Assembly (NCBI GenBank): GCA_020536535.1
Contig: JAHLWZ010000237.1
Coordinates: 18,775-39,941, forward strand
Reading direction: 5' to 3'
Length of the DNA: 21,167 nucleotides
DNA from: Pelomyxa schiedti
Lineage: Eukaryota > Evosea > Pelobiontida > Pelomyxidae
Made by a program: the position numbers and the translations under genes
The notes under the pieces: model-generated
What the model saw: only the letters and a program-made list of their open reading frames with translations
The model's database searches: none
What the model was told of the DNA's origin: nothing
In this document: positions 10,676 through 19,870 of the stretch, piece by piece
Numbering within the stretch: the stretch's first letter is position 1
Layout: each line of letters opens with the position of its first letter

Positions 10676-11336
10676 TTATGAAGAGGTGTTCATTGGTGTG
10701 GGGGCAGTGGTTGTTGTGGCTGGAGGGGGTGCTGTTGGGGGTGGTGCGGTGGGTGCTTGATCGGGCCGAAGGGGGTTCTTCACTATGAGAATGACAGAAT
10801 CTCCTCTGAGAAACATCTTGCTGATAAATCGTTCTCTGTTGACAGCTTTGGCTTTCTTTTTGCCCTTACCGGTTTTTGGTAGTTCAGTCCAATTTTCTTG
10901 GTTGTGGACAAATTAGAACAAGAAAGGTTATGAAGGAGGAGGGATTTTGTTGTTGTTTGGGTAATAGTGCAAATTCGGCTAGAGGGAAAAACACACCCTG
11001 GACGTTTTCCAGAACCATATTGCAGTGCCTATCAAAAGCTTTCACTCGTCCAAGGAGTTTTTTGTTGTTGCGTACATTTATCAACACCTGTGTGTGGTCT
11101 CTTACGCTGTCAGTGAGGACAGAAAGAGGCCCCTTCTTGAATGCCTCTTGTTCCTCTTTTTCCTTTTTTTTTTTGTAATGGTTTGTTTTTATTTAGGTGA
11201 TACATAAGCATTAGAAAGTTAGAGAGATACTCTTTCTTCAGGCGTCTTGTCGGGTTCTTTTTCTCGTAGTGGTCTTCGGCTGCTGGGGAAAAAAAATCAC
11301 ACTCGGAAGTAGTGATGCTATTTTTACAAACCTCAT
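10676..11336 (-). CDS. SNRPD2: Small nuclear ribonucleoprotein SmD2
   Basis: Core Sm-ring protein of spliceosomal snRNPs. Exons (complement) are 11336-11332, 11282-11231, 11162-10997 and 10896-10676, giving 147 residues with all phases consistent. The coding part of the first exon is only ATG plus two bases. The N-terminal extension includes EPDKTPEER; then come [20 protein letters not shown], the Sm1 motif [18 protein letters not shown], the SmD2-specific loop [20 protein letters not shown] and the Sm2 part [19 protein letters not shown]. The tail is a Pro/Ala/Thr-rich extension with no strong match to an Arg-Gly tail, as expected for D2 rather than D1 or D3. The gene converges with the RING gene (170 bp between stop codons) and is divergent from the RS-kinase-RhoGAP gene. 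Its presence fits the heavy intron load of this genome. Confidence 0.97.
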
Positions 11337-11659
11337 CGTGTCGCGATTCCCAACAAAACAAATAAAAAAAAATGCGGCAGGCACAGCACCTACGATGGGT
11401 TTTTTTTTCTTTTTTCTTCTTGGTTAATTTTCCATTTCTGAGGGGAGGTGTGATCGCAGTATCCCCAGAAAAGTTTCTACTGTGAGGTCTACACCCCAAG
11501 TGTACCGCGATAAGAGTTGCCTGAGTCTTGCTAGACTGAGAACAGCTGTATGAGGACGATTAAGACCTTTCCGAGAATAACCTTACTACTTCTACTCATT
11601 CAGATCGTACTGTTAAAAAACAAACAAAAGGGACCAAAATCCGCGACGTCTTGCGGCTC
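11337..11659. promoter_or_regulatory. Divergent upstream region between SmD2 and the RS-kinase-RhoGAP gene
   Basis: This 323-bp region separates two ATGs that face away from each other and must hold both 5' UTRs. It contains a T-rich run at about 11399-11420 and no recognised coding sequence. Short open frames here lack any family motif. Confidence 0.5.
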
Positions 11660-14600
11660 ATGTCCAGCGACAAGGAAGATCTGCAGCGCGAAACCCGCGG
11701 GGGTGGTACCCCCTCGTCAGCGGAGACAAAGCTAAGATCTCGCTCGCACTCCTCGACATCTTCAAAAACGATGGTTGCGATAGCGATGGCGGCGGCCTCA
11801 CCGCCGCCAAATCCGCCTCCCCCTCTTCCTCATCCACATCCGCCCCCGAGTCACCCGCCGCCGCCGGTTCCTTCTTCCGCCTCCGGAGATCTGACGCCGC
11901 GGCGCAGCGGCGGAAAAGTAATAATCACCAGCGGCGGCAAAACGGCGAGTGCGAGTGCGGGAGTGGCGGCGGAATCTGGAAGCGGATCGTCGCCACGTGG
12001 ATTGAGAGTTCCTGACGACCGTGGCAGGTCTCTGTCTCACTCCCACTCGCGGTCTCGCTCGCGCTCGCGCTCGATGCCGCGCTCGGCGCCTCGCTCAAGG
12101 TCACGATCGAGGTCATTGTCACTGTCTCCGCCTCGTTCTCAGTCTCCGCCTCGGTCTCGGTCACGGTCACATTCGCCGCGCTCAAAGATGAGAACTAGGC
12201 ATAGGTCAAAGTCAAGGAGCAAATCCCGGCCAAGGCATTTTTCTAGATCCCCATCACAGTCACCTTTGAGGTCGAGGTCTAGAGAGAGAACTCGATATGA
12301 CAGGGATAGAAGGCCACGGGACAGATATGACAGGGAGAGATACGACCGGGATAGGAGATACAGAGATAGATTTGACAGGGATCATTACAGAAGCCGCACT
12401 GAACGAGAGAAGCCTAGAGTTAGGGACAAGGCTACAGACGAGAAACGGGCACATCACCGATCTCCAAGTTGTACATAGAATATTCCTGAACTCTGTGTTA
12501 ATCAACCTGTAGGTGATAGCCATGTGGCTCTTTCTGGTACACCTCATCACCGAAGGAACAGAAGTTCAAAACTTCCAGCTGCCAGCAATACTTTATCCAA
12601 GAAGATTGGACACTATGTATGCCTCCTCATCATATTATCACTTGACTCTGTTTCAGCAATGTGGCACTTTACTTGGAGTGTCCAGCACTTGTCGGATTTA
12701 TTCCGCCGTTAATGTAACATCTGGCGATAGTGCTATTGTTAGGCAATTTGATATGCTCAAAATTCCAGCTGCAATGATGAAACCCATTAAAGTGCACGTG
12801 AGACCATGAATTTCTTTCAATAACACAGGCTTAGATAAACTATCCTCGTATACGGACACTAGCACACCCAAATCTGGTCAGTTTGAAAGAAGTCCTTTTT
12901 GTTGATGACACTCTCTATGCTGTGACTGGTAAGTTTTATTCTATTTCCATTTTCCCTTAAGAACACCAACAAGATTTCATTGAGGGGTCACATTCACTCA
13001 CCACTCTCCTCCATAAACACAAGTCATTTCCCCCAAACTTGGTATCTCGCTGCATTTTCCAGGTTGACCACAGGTTTTAAATTCGTTTTCTGAAAGCCCC
13101 CAGATACTTGCAGTTCTCGAGTATTTACACAAGGCTGACTATATGTGTGGCGGAATACATAGCACCAATGTTATTGTAGATCCCACAGGCACAATAAAGA
13201 TCGCCCATGTGAACCCACTTGTAAATCTACAAGCTCCAGGGCCCGTCGGGGTTGTCTATGAGACTCCAGCATATGGCACGTACTTTTTCCTATTGTATTT
13301 CTTCTTATGTTGTCCCAGTACCCCTAGAAGTGGTTGCTGGAAAACCTCATTCTAAGTCATCAGATATCTGGTATGCACAGCCGTTGTGGTATTGCACTTT
13401 AATTCGTATAGGGCACTTGGATGTCTTTGCATTGAGTTATTGACTGGCATGGAGCCCTATGCGGACTGCGCTAACCCTTTTGAAGCCTATGCCAAAATAC
13501 TTACAGACAAGCATCCAACATTTCCATCCACCATTTCTGAGGTACAGACAAAAAAAACACTTTACTGGAAGTAAGTTGACTCTGCCCAGGACTTGAACGA
13601 TTTTTTGCTGAGGTGTTTCACCCCAGACCCAGAAAGTAGACCTTCAGCAAGCAATCTGAAGAGTCACCCATGGCTTACACTTGGCCAAGTTATCACACTT
13701 CCTCACCTCACCACACCACTCAATATCTAAATTTCTTCCAGACATGTGAATCTGAATCTGTGTTGCGCACTTTTATTACAGCCACAGCTACCTCTGATGA
13801 CTCAGGTTTATTGTTTTACGAATGTCCTATAATGGTAACATTTTTCTCTTCTCCATTCAGTGGCAAAGCCAAACAGCGAACCAGTGGTGTTGATTCGTCA
13901 AACCGGCTCAGTAGAGGAAGATATTCTCCATTTCACAGAAGTTGCAGCACAGCATCAACTCATATTTGAAAAAATATCGAGGACACCAGAGGGACAGGCC
14001 CCTGGTGAAGTCCTAGCAGTCCTTAAGGAAAGTTGTCATTGGCAGCAACAAATTCTGAAACTCTTAGCACAGTACCACACAATTATATAGGTTCCTCTAA
14101 TCCCATTAGGTTACAAAAAACCATTTCAGAGGAGCAACGAAGGAACACTGCTCTCATTTTAGACAAATCCCTTGTTGACCGCATGCTTGTTGAATACCAA
14201 CAAGAAATCGGGAAAGCTGATTTAATTGTCGCAAATATTTGTAAATTAGAAGATTTACTCATTCAATCAGGCAAATTCACTCTTTTCATGAAAACCTCCT
14301 TATATGAACAAGGTGGTGTAGAAAAACTTGCATCAGTGCTTTATGGTAAATTATCACTGGACGCCTTCACAGGCGCTAGTCTTGCAGGGTTTCTCAACCA
14401 CTTCGAAGGTTTTTTTTTTACATTCCCTCTGTAGCTTGATTGACTGAATTTCAGATACAAAAAAATGGAGGAAAAAATACTGTGTTCTCAAGGATAATTT
14501 TTTGCTAACATTTAAATCTTTCAAGGTTTAACTATGATTTTTATTAGCTTCAGCTCACTTTCCACAGCTAACTGAATTGGCTTTGAATGCATATTACATT

Positions 14601-16177
14601 GCCGAAAAAACTGTCGAAATAATTGGGGAAACAGCAATTCATGGGCACTGCTTTCGGTGTAACTCCCAAGTATTTTTTTTTCCCTTCCCGTCGTTTCTTC
14701 TCCCACCACGTCACACTGGTTGTCATTTAAGGGATTCCTATTCCCAGTTGTTTGCTGCAGATGACGAAGAAACTATGGCTAACTGGATATCCGCAATAAA
14801 AAGTAGTACCTATTGGTATGAAAGGAAAGAAGACGAGCTCAGCAAGGCTAAGGTTTGGAGTCCCCACCTATGCCCCCATCATTTAACATGGCACACCTTT
14901 AAAAGAAATCGTTAAGATCGCAACAGAGTCCTATCAAAAGAACTGAGAGTAGATCATTCTTAACCCAGGAGACCAAAGAGGCTATAGCTACTCTAACACA
15001 CACAACTTCAATGTCACCACTGTCAAATAACAGCACACTGGCCCCAAACACCCGTATCAGAGTAAATAGCGCATCTGCAATTACCGAATCGGTACCTGCA
15101 ACACGCACACGAGGGAACAGCAGCACAATAGAGTCCGCACCAAGCCCCTCTATACAGGCTGTACCCGAAGCAAAAACACCGGAGTCAGTTGACACCCGAA
15201 CCAAATCGGAGACAAAACTTACTTCCTCAAAAGTGAAACTAGACTCCAAACCTCCGGATACAAAACCAAAAGTCGAGGTTAAAACTGCAGAATCCCCCAA
15301 GCTTGAACCAAAACCGAAATCTCCCAACGAACTTGATGACCGTGTATGCTGAGACACAAAAATGATTTGCCTAACCCACAACCAGTTACCAATGTTTGGT
15401 CTCTCCCTTGAATACTTAGCACAACGTGAGATGGTGGTAGTACCCTCCGTCGTCGAAACACTAATTGATCACCTTCTGAAATATGGTGATTCTTTTCCTA
15501 CTTTTCTTTGCTGGAGGGGGTTAATGAAGTTCAACAAGTTAATTTTAAAAAGCTATTGCTGAGGAAGGAATTCTTCGCGTTCCAGGCAGTTACACAGAAA
15601 TTAATGCTATCAAAGACGAGATTGAAAGAGAGCCGTGGGATATTAACTTAAAGCCACATGAGCTGCATGCTATTGCCGGACTTCTGAAAGTAAGTGTCGC
15701 ACTACCTTCCTCTCAGGGTTTAATAAATATAAGGTTTTTTTTCGGGAATTGCCAGTGCCACTCATCCCCCCTGAAGTGAATATGCGTTGCCAGGAACTTC
15801 AAAGTTGTCAAACAAACTTTCAATGCCTCTCTAAACTTTCTTCTCCGTAGATGAAGCCAGTGCACAAAATTTGGATGAAAGCATCCTAGCTGTATCAATA
15901 GCCCAAGTTCTACAGAATGAAATTCCCGTTGTACATTTTGCTGTACTGCAAGTCAGTCCCTACATCCCAAAGCAATACTCACCCTGTAACACAGAGATTA
16001 GTCGACCTAGTTATTGCTATTGAAAGTAATGCCGCAGTAAACCGCATGACCCTCGACAATCTATTGACATGCCTGGTCCCCTCTTTGAGCTGCAGCCCCG
16101 TAATTTTCGTTATGGCAATGCAACACTATGATACATTCTGGCCACATGACAAAGACAAACCCAGAAAAGGCTCTTGA
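11660..16177 (+). CDS. RS-rich protein with pseudokinase, PH and RhoGAP domains
   Basis: 21 exons: 11660-12470, 12513-12616, 12657-12791, 12835-12928, 12962-13062, 13104-13275, 13319-13370, 13412-13541, 13590-13688, 13742-13805, 13861-14071, 14110-14408, 14455-14525, 14568-14656, 14732-14852, 14906-15343, 15386-15485, 15553-15689, 15734-15803, 15851-15951, 15995-16177. They sum to 3582 nt, 1193 residues, with every phase matching. Order: Pro- and Ser-rich start, RS/RD repeats (about 120-255), kinase fold (about 302-563), coiled-coil-like spacer, PH (about 749-835, KKWRKKYCVLKDNFLLTFKS ... NWISAI), charged linker, RhoGAP (about 998-1180). The kinase resembles Cdc7/MAP3K-type STE kinases but lacks catalytic residues (R334 for the beta-3 Lys, CGG for HRD, HVN for DFG). 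RhoGAP keeps its arginine finger (R1039, EEGILRVPG), GLLKVFFRELPVPLIPPE and NRMT. It probably turns off a Rho-family GTPase at membranes, with the kinase fold as scaffold (inference). Exon 3 may extend 6 nt to 12797. Confidence 0.9.
12016..12420 (+). repeat. RS/RD dipeptide-coding repeat tract
   Basis: Coding tract inside exon 1 of the pseudokinase-RhoGAP gene. The first half repeats CGCTCG/TCTCGG-type units (Arg-Ser); the second half repeats GAYAGG/GATAGA-type units giving Arg-Asp and Tyr-Asp-Arg. Such domains in other proteins are phosphorylated by SR/CLK kinases and direct nuclear-speckle or protein-protein contacts. Confidence 0.85.
13276..13318 (+). other. Probable GC-AG intron in the pseudokinase activation segment
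   Basis: Frame continuity between TPAY and PLEVVAG (aligned residue for residue with the activation-segment TPYWMAPEVI pattern) requires the upstream exon to end at 13275, so the 43-nt intron begins GCACGT and ends CCCAG. The nearest GT (13280) would give a frame that soon stops. Confidence 0.65.
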
Positions 16178-16345
16178 GCACGACACTCCTATACAAAACT
16201 CAACCATACCAATAACCAACTAAGTTTTGAGGTGTACACATTACGAAATAAAAAAAAAATAAAAAAAGAACTCCCAATTCGTTCCTCGAAGTAGATACTT
16301 CGGGCAACTCCTCAAAAAAGAAAAAAAAAAATAAAACTACACGAA
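16178..16345 (+). other. Short intergenic region between the RhoGAP and reticulon genes
   Basis: 168 bp holding the 3' UTR of the RhoGAP gene and the 5' UTR of the reticulon gene. A/T-rich runs with AATAAA-like sequence near 16246-16265 could serve polyadenylation. Nothing else is seen. Confidence 0.5.
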
Positions 16346-17204
16346 ATGAAGTGCTGCACCGAAGCAACCTCCACAACTACGACAACTGGCCCAGAATGCT
16401 GCAATAAAAAATGCACAAGTAAGTCGTTTCTATTTCGTGTGAGCGGCGCTGCGGGCGGTGTTTTTTTTTTTTTTCCCCCTTCTTCTCCCCGAGCGAACGA
16501 ACATCGAGTAACGAGAACGACTAGTGGGCCACTTGTTATTGTGGGAGTCCAAACTGCGCACTGGTTCGGTGTTCTTATTTGGTCACGCTGCATTCTACTT
16601 TGCCACACATAGTCACTTTACAGTTTTGACTTTGATGTCCACCGTGGCGCTTCTGGTCATGTTGGCATTCGCTGTGCACGTTTACGGCAAGAAATTCTGT
16701 GCACATTATCTGGGAGTAGACACGCCAGTACCCACTTACAAGTTGATGAAGCTAACTAAATTGTAACTACACAACTCACACGGGACTACAGGGCAGAGGA
16801 GTGGACACTTACAGAAGAGCGAATTTCGGTTGTGGCCAAGATTCTTACCCAAGTTATAAATCAGTTCGTCTCTAGTGTCTCCCAAGTTTTCAACTTCAAC
16901 CCACCATCCAAATCAATAAAGGTATGATAAAGTCTTTCGCCCAACCCACAGGAAATAATCTCACCAATAGTTTGCCTTTTTCATGTTTATACTCGCCTCC
17001 GTTGGGAAAGTATTCAGCGGCACAACTCTTGCATACCTTGTGTTTTTGGGTGCATTCACTGTTCCAGCACTTCTACATCACTACCGCGAGAAAATAAGCA
17101 CCACACGAACCAAAGTGGAACAAAAGATTACCAACACACTGGCCTCCTTGTTTATGCGCATTGCTGGGGCTGGGGACAGCAGACCCAAGGCCCACAAATC
17201 CTGA
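16346..17204 (+). CDS. Reticulon-domain membrane protein
   Basis: Exons 16346-16418, 16525-16741, 16792-16921 and 16971-17204 give 217 residues with all phases consistent. Reticulons form wedge-like hairpins that curve tubular ER membrane. The Cys/Thr-rich N-terminus (MKCCTEATSTTTTTGPECC) is followed by the reticulon homology start HLLLWESKLRTGSVFLFG, a long hydrophobic hairpin (about residues 38-75), a hydrophilic loop with AEEWTLTEERISVVAKILTQ, and a second hydrophobic hairpin (FFMFILASVGKVFSGTTL, then VFLGAFTVPALLHHYREKI). Both the spacing and the FTVPxLxxxYxxxI ending are typical of the family. The total length is that of small plant and yeast reticulons. No KKxx-type signal ends the protein (last residues KAHKS). 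The gene lies in the same orientation as the RhoGAP gene, 168 bp downstream, but as a separate transcription unit. Confidence 0.9.
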
Positions 17205-17364
17205 AAACCAAATGTAAAGCGAAAAACAACATAAAAGGAGAAAACCACAGCACCCAAGAACACAAAAATACAGCCGAAGGGGAAAAAAGGTAACCACCCA
17301 AAAGGGGGAGCAAAGCGAACCACTTTTGGGTGGGGTACAACTACGCAGCGCCCCATACACAAAA

Positions 17365-17446
17365 GTGTTCGTGGCCGAGCGGTCTAAGGCGACAGATTAA
17401 GGCTCTGTTCACTTCGGTGGCGTGGGTTCAAATCCCATCGAACACA
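17365..17446 (+). tRNA. tRNA-Leu (anticodon AAG)
   Basis: Acceptor arms GTGTTCG/CGAACAC pair fully. The anticodon arm ACAGA-TTAAGGC-TCTGT presents AAG. A long variable arm (TTCACTTCGGTGGC region) and GGTTCAAAT T-arm are present, as expected for class II tRNA. A run of T follows at 17450, a Pol III terminator. Confidence 0.95.
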
Positions 17447-17552
17447 AGGTTTTTTCTTTTTTAGATTCCACGCGTTTTCTCCCCTTTTCCTTGCGGTGGT
17501 GTTTTGGCGCTCCTTAAAAAAACCAACACTGTTCTCCCACTTTTTTCTGAAA

Positions 17553-17639
17553 CCTCGCTTAGCTCAGTTGGTAGAGTAGTGGACTGTAGTGCAAAGCAAA
17601 GTAATCCATTTGTCGCTGGTTCGATTCCGGCAGCGAGGA
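17553..17639 (+). tRNA. tRNA-Tyr (anticodon GTA) with short intron
   Basis: Acceptor arms CCTCGCT/AGCGAGG pair; the T arm GGTTCGATTCC is canonical. The anticodon stem GGA...TCC holds CTGTA followed by an extra 14 nt (within about 17589-17604), in the normal place of a tRNA intron one base after the anticodon. A T7 terminator follows at 17642. Confidence 0.93.
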
Positions 17640-17793
17640 ACTTTTTTTCCCCCTCTCACACATAGCAGCGTTTCGTTGCTGTAGTAAACACACCACTCGC
17701 AATATTTTTTCCCCTCCCAACAACAACAGGCCAACAGCACAAACAAACCACCTTTAAGCATGCCTTGAAAGCGATCCAAAACTTATAAAAGAA

Positions 17794-17876
17794 GACACCA
17801 TGGCAGAGTGGTCTAATGCGAGTGACTAGAAATCACTTCTCCGTTGGAGGCGCAGGTTCAAATCCTGCTGGTGTCG
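17794..17876 (+). tRNA. tRNA-Ser (anticodon AGA)
   Basis: Acceptor arms GACACCA/TGGTGTC pair; the anticodon arm AGTGA-CTAGAAA-TCACT shows AGA; there is a long variable arm and GGTTCAAATCC T-arm. T-rich terminator follows at 17878. Its body closely matches the Ser gene at 18783-18865. Confidence 0.96.
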
Positions 17877-17976
17877 ATTTTTTTCTCCCCACTCCCAAAC
17901 AACAACACCACAAGCACAACAAGAGGTTTTTTTCGATAGGGATAGGAAGAAAACAGTTCACTTAACGTTATTGTAT

Positions 17977-18050
17977 GCCTACTTAGCTCAGATGGCATGA
18001 GCGCTTGACTTTTAATCAAGTGGTCCTGGGTTCGAGCCCCAGAGTGGGCG
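17977..18050 (+). tRNA. tRNA-Lys (anticodon TTT)
   Basis: Acceptor arms GCCTACT/AGTGGGC pair (one G-T). The anticodon arm CTTGA-CTTTTAA-TCAAG shows TTT. T arm GGTTCGAGCCC is canonical; a T5 terminator follows at 18054. Confidence 0.96.
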
Positions 18051-18393
18051 GTCTTTTTATTATTGAAAGAGGATTTTTTTTTCTGTTTTTTACCCCACTT
18101 TTTTTTCACTTTGGCTAAGCCAAAGAATGGCAAGAGAGTACAAAAGACAAACAGAGCTAAATAACAAAGAATCACAAATCAAAAGCAAAAGCAAAAGCAG
18201 TGTAACTACAGCAAAAAGACCCTATAAGAAGATGCCGTGCGTGTCACACAGCTGCACATATATTCATGAAGGTAAAAGCATCAAAAAAAGTCATAGAAAC
18301 AAGCAACAACTCAACATATTTTGAGTAAAACAAAGGCTTCTTCTATACAACCAAAAGCACCACTCAAAAAAAAAAAAGAGAGAGAGAAAACAT
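18051..18393. other. Spacer in the tRNA array
   Basis: 343 bp between tRNA-Lys and tRNA-Pro. It contains T-rich and A-rich runs and a short AAAAGC repeat at about 18179-18198. A Lys/Ser-rich open frame is present but shows no family motif; I see no gene here. Confidence 0.6.
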
Positions 18394-18464
18394 AGGGCTC
18401 TGCCCGGAATCGAACCGGGGCCACTTGTACCCAAAACAAGTATTCTGCCACTAAACAACAGAGC
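18394..18464 (-). tRNA. tRNA-Pro (anticodon TGG)
   Basis: On the minus strand, acceptor arms GGCTCTG/CAGAGCC pair; the anticodon arm CTTGT-TTTGGGT-ACAAG shows TGG, with the typical proline loop. T arm GGTTCGATTCC is canonical. A short T-rich stretch follows on this strand. Confidence 0.94.
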
Positions 18465-18617
18465 CTGACGGTAGCCAACTTTTGGGGCCTATCCCCGGCA
18501 TTCCCTCCCCCTTCTCCTTATCTGTCTGTAAATAAATAAAAACCAAAAGAGGGAAAAAAAAACCGAACAGAGGAGAGCAGTCCAAGGAATACACGCAGGC
18601 TCTCAGTCATTCTGCAA

Positions 18618-18689
18618 GCCCCATTAGCTCAGAGGAAGAGCACCGGATTTCTAATCCGGGAGTCGCAGGTTCGACCCCTGCATGGGGCG
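18618..18689 (+). tRNA. tRNA-Arg (anticodon TCT)
   Basis: Acceptor arms GCCCCAT/ATGGGGC pair; the anticodon arm CCGGA-TTTCTAA-TCCGG shows TCT. T arm GGTTCGACCCC is canonical; a T6 terminator lies at 18697. Confidence 0.96.
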
Positions 18690-18782
18690 GAATACCTTTT
18701 TTCCTTGCCTGCCCTGGTCCTCTCCTCTTCTGTACTGAAAACTCTTTTTTTTAAAAAAAAAAATGAAGTAAAGAAGAGAAAC

Positions 18783-18865
18783 CGACACCAGCAGGGTTTG
18801 AACCTGCGCCTCCAAAGGAGAGTAGATTTCAAGTCTACCGCGTTAGACCACTCCGCCATGGTGTC
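18783..18865 (-). tRNA. tRNA-Ser (anticodon TGA)
   Basis: Read on the minus strand the acceptor arms are GACACCA/TGGTGTC; the anticodon arm GTAGA-CTTGAAA-TCTAC shows TGA. The variable arm and T arm match the tRNA-Ser(AGA) at 17794 almost throughout, in inverted orientation. A T-run terminator lies further along the minus strand near 18763-18750. Confidence 0.96.
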
Positions 18866-18974
18866 TTCCAATAAAAACTACCTGGAACATCCTGAGGGCA
18901 ATGAAAGTGCCTCATCAAACACAGCACACAATAAAAAACAAATTATTATTCGTGCCTCCTAACTGTTTGCGGCA

Positions 18975-19008
18975 CAACTTTTCCTGAGGAAAGACTGAGA
19001 AAAAGTTG
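18975..19008. repeat. Inverted repeat with CAACTTTT arms
   Basis: Eight-base perfect arms CAACTTTT / AAAAGTTG enclose a smaller TTTCC-TGA-GGAAA stem. Confidence 0.6.
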
Positions 19009-19266
19009 GTTTTGATCATGGAGGAGGAGGGTTGAAGGGAAAAAAAGAAACCTATACTTTTTCTTTACAACTCATTTTTACATGACACACCCAAAAATGC
19101 GAATTATCCCATGGCTGCAACGTTGCTTAACTCTCTGTAGATACATAGAGACCACCACACACTTTGATGACTCCCTTTGGCTTTCCCACAAAATTGAAGG
19201 TGATGCCTAGCTCCTCTCATTTAGAACTCAATGGTAAGTAAGGTGAGCCACATGGCACTACTACAA

Positions 19267-19315
19267 AGCAAGCAAGCCAAGCAAGTAAGTTCCAGGGTTG
19301 CTTGGGCTGCTTGCT
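19267..19315. repeat. 18-base stem-loop rich in AGCAAG units
   Basis: Arms at 19267-19284 and 19298-19315 pair at 16 of 18 positions, with a central two-base mismatch and a 13-nt loop that includes GTAAGT. Confidence 0.8.
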
Positions 19316-19843
19316 GCTGCTGTTGTCCACACACAGACAGTGGGCAACAGAGGCCTTTGCGCAGTAACCCCCCCCAAACCGCAACACAAACACTAAGTCT
19401 TCTGGCTGTGGATTGGGTAAAAAAAGAGCAGAGCTGACAATCAAGCCCATGGTTATCCAATTACTCTCTACTTCATGCCGCTCATCTTCCCTTTAGATGA
19501 CCTAATCCAGAGGACCACAGATGACAGCTGAGGTCACTGTTCCTGTCCCTTTGCGTTGGCATACCACACTCAGGGCAATTAGATACAGACAGTGCATGCC
19601 AGGTCCTGGAAACATGCTCCTCCACCACATCCTTTCTGCATTTCCACACCTTGTCACACTGGTATGTGTGGCTTCTTTTTTCTTTCTTCAGTCTGATGTA
19701 CTTTATTTAGGTTGTGGGATTTCTGGCTGAGAATAGGATGTCTGGTGGAATCTCACACCCCAATCCTGCTCTAAAGTGGGAAAAAAACACTACCAATTTG
19801 GAGACGGTGGAGTTAGGTACTTTAATGATGCTTTTTTTTTTTT

Positions 19844-19870
19844 GCCTGAAGTCAAAAATCGACTTCAGGC
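19844..19870. repeat. Perfect 10-bp stem-loop next to a T12 run
   Basis: GCCTGAAGTC and GACTTCAGGC pair without mismatch around a 7-nt loop. A run of 12 T directly precedes it on the plus strand. Confidence 0.85.

Noticed and set aside
11110-11499. Minus-strand open frame of 129 codons overlapping SmD2
   Set aside because: It runs through SmD2 introns in another frame; only the spliced SmD2 reading shows family motifs.
14899-15381. Minus-strand open frame of 160 codons
   Set aside because: Antisense of the Ser/Thr/Lys-rich linker between PH and RhoGAP; no motifs of its own.
17073-17362. Overlapping minus-strand hydrophobic open frames
   Set aside because: Antisense of the last reticulon exon and of A-rich 3' sequence; hydrophobicity arises from reading A/C-rich sequence backwards.
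18679-18962. Open frames across tRNA-Arg and tRNA-Ser
   Set aside because: They read through tRNA genes, whose structures are clear on both strands.
19832-19870. T12 run plus hairpin as a bacterial-type terminator
   Set aside because: On either strand the run is on the wrong side or made of A, and the context is eukaryotic.
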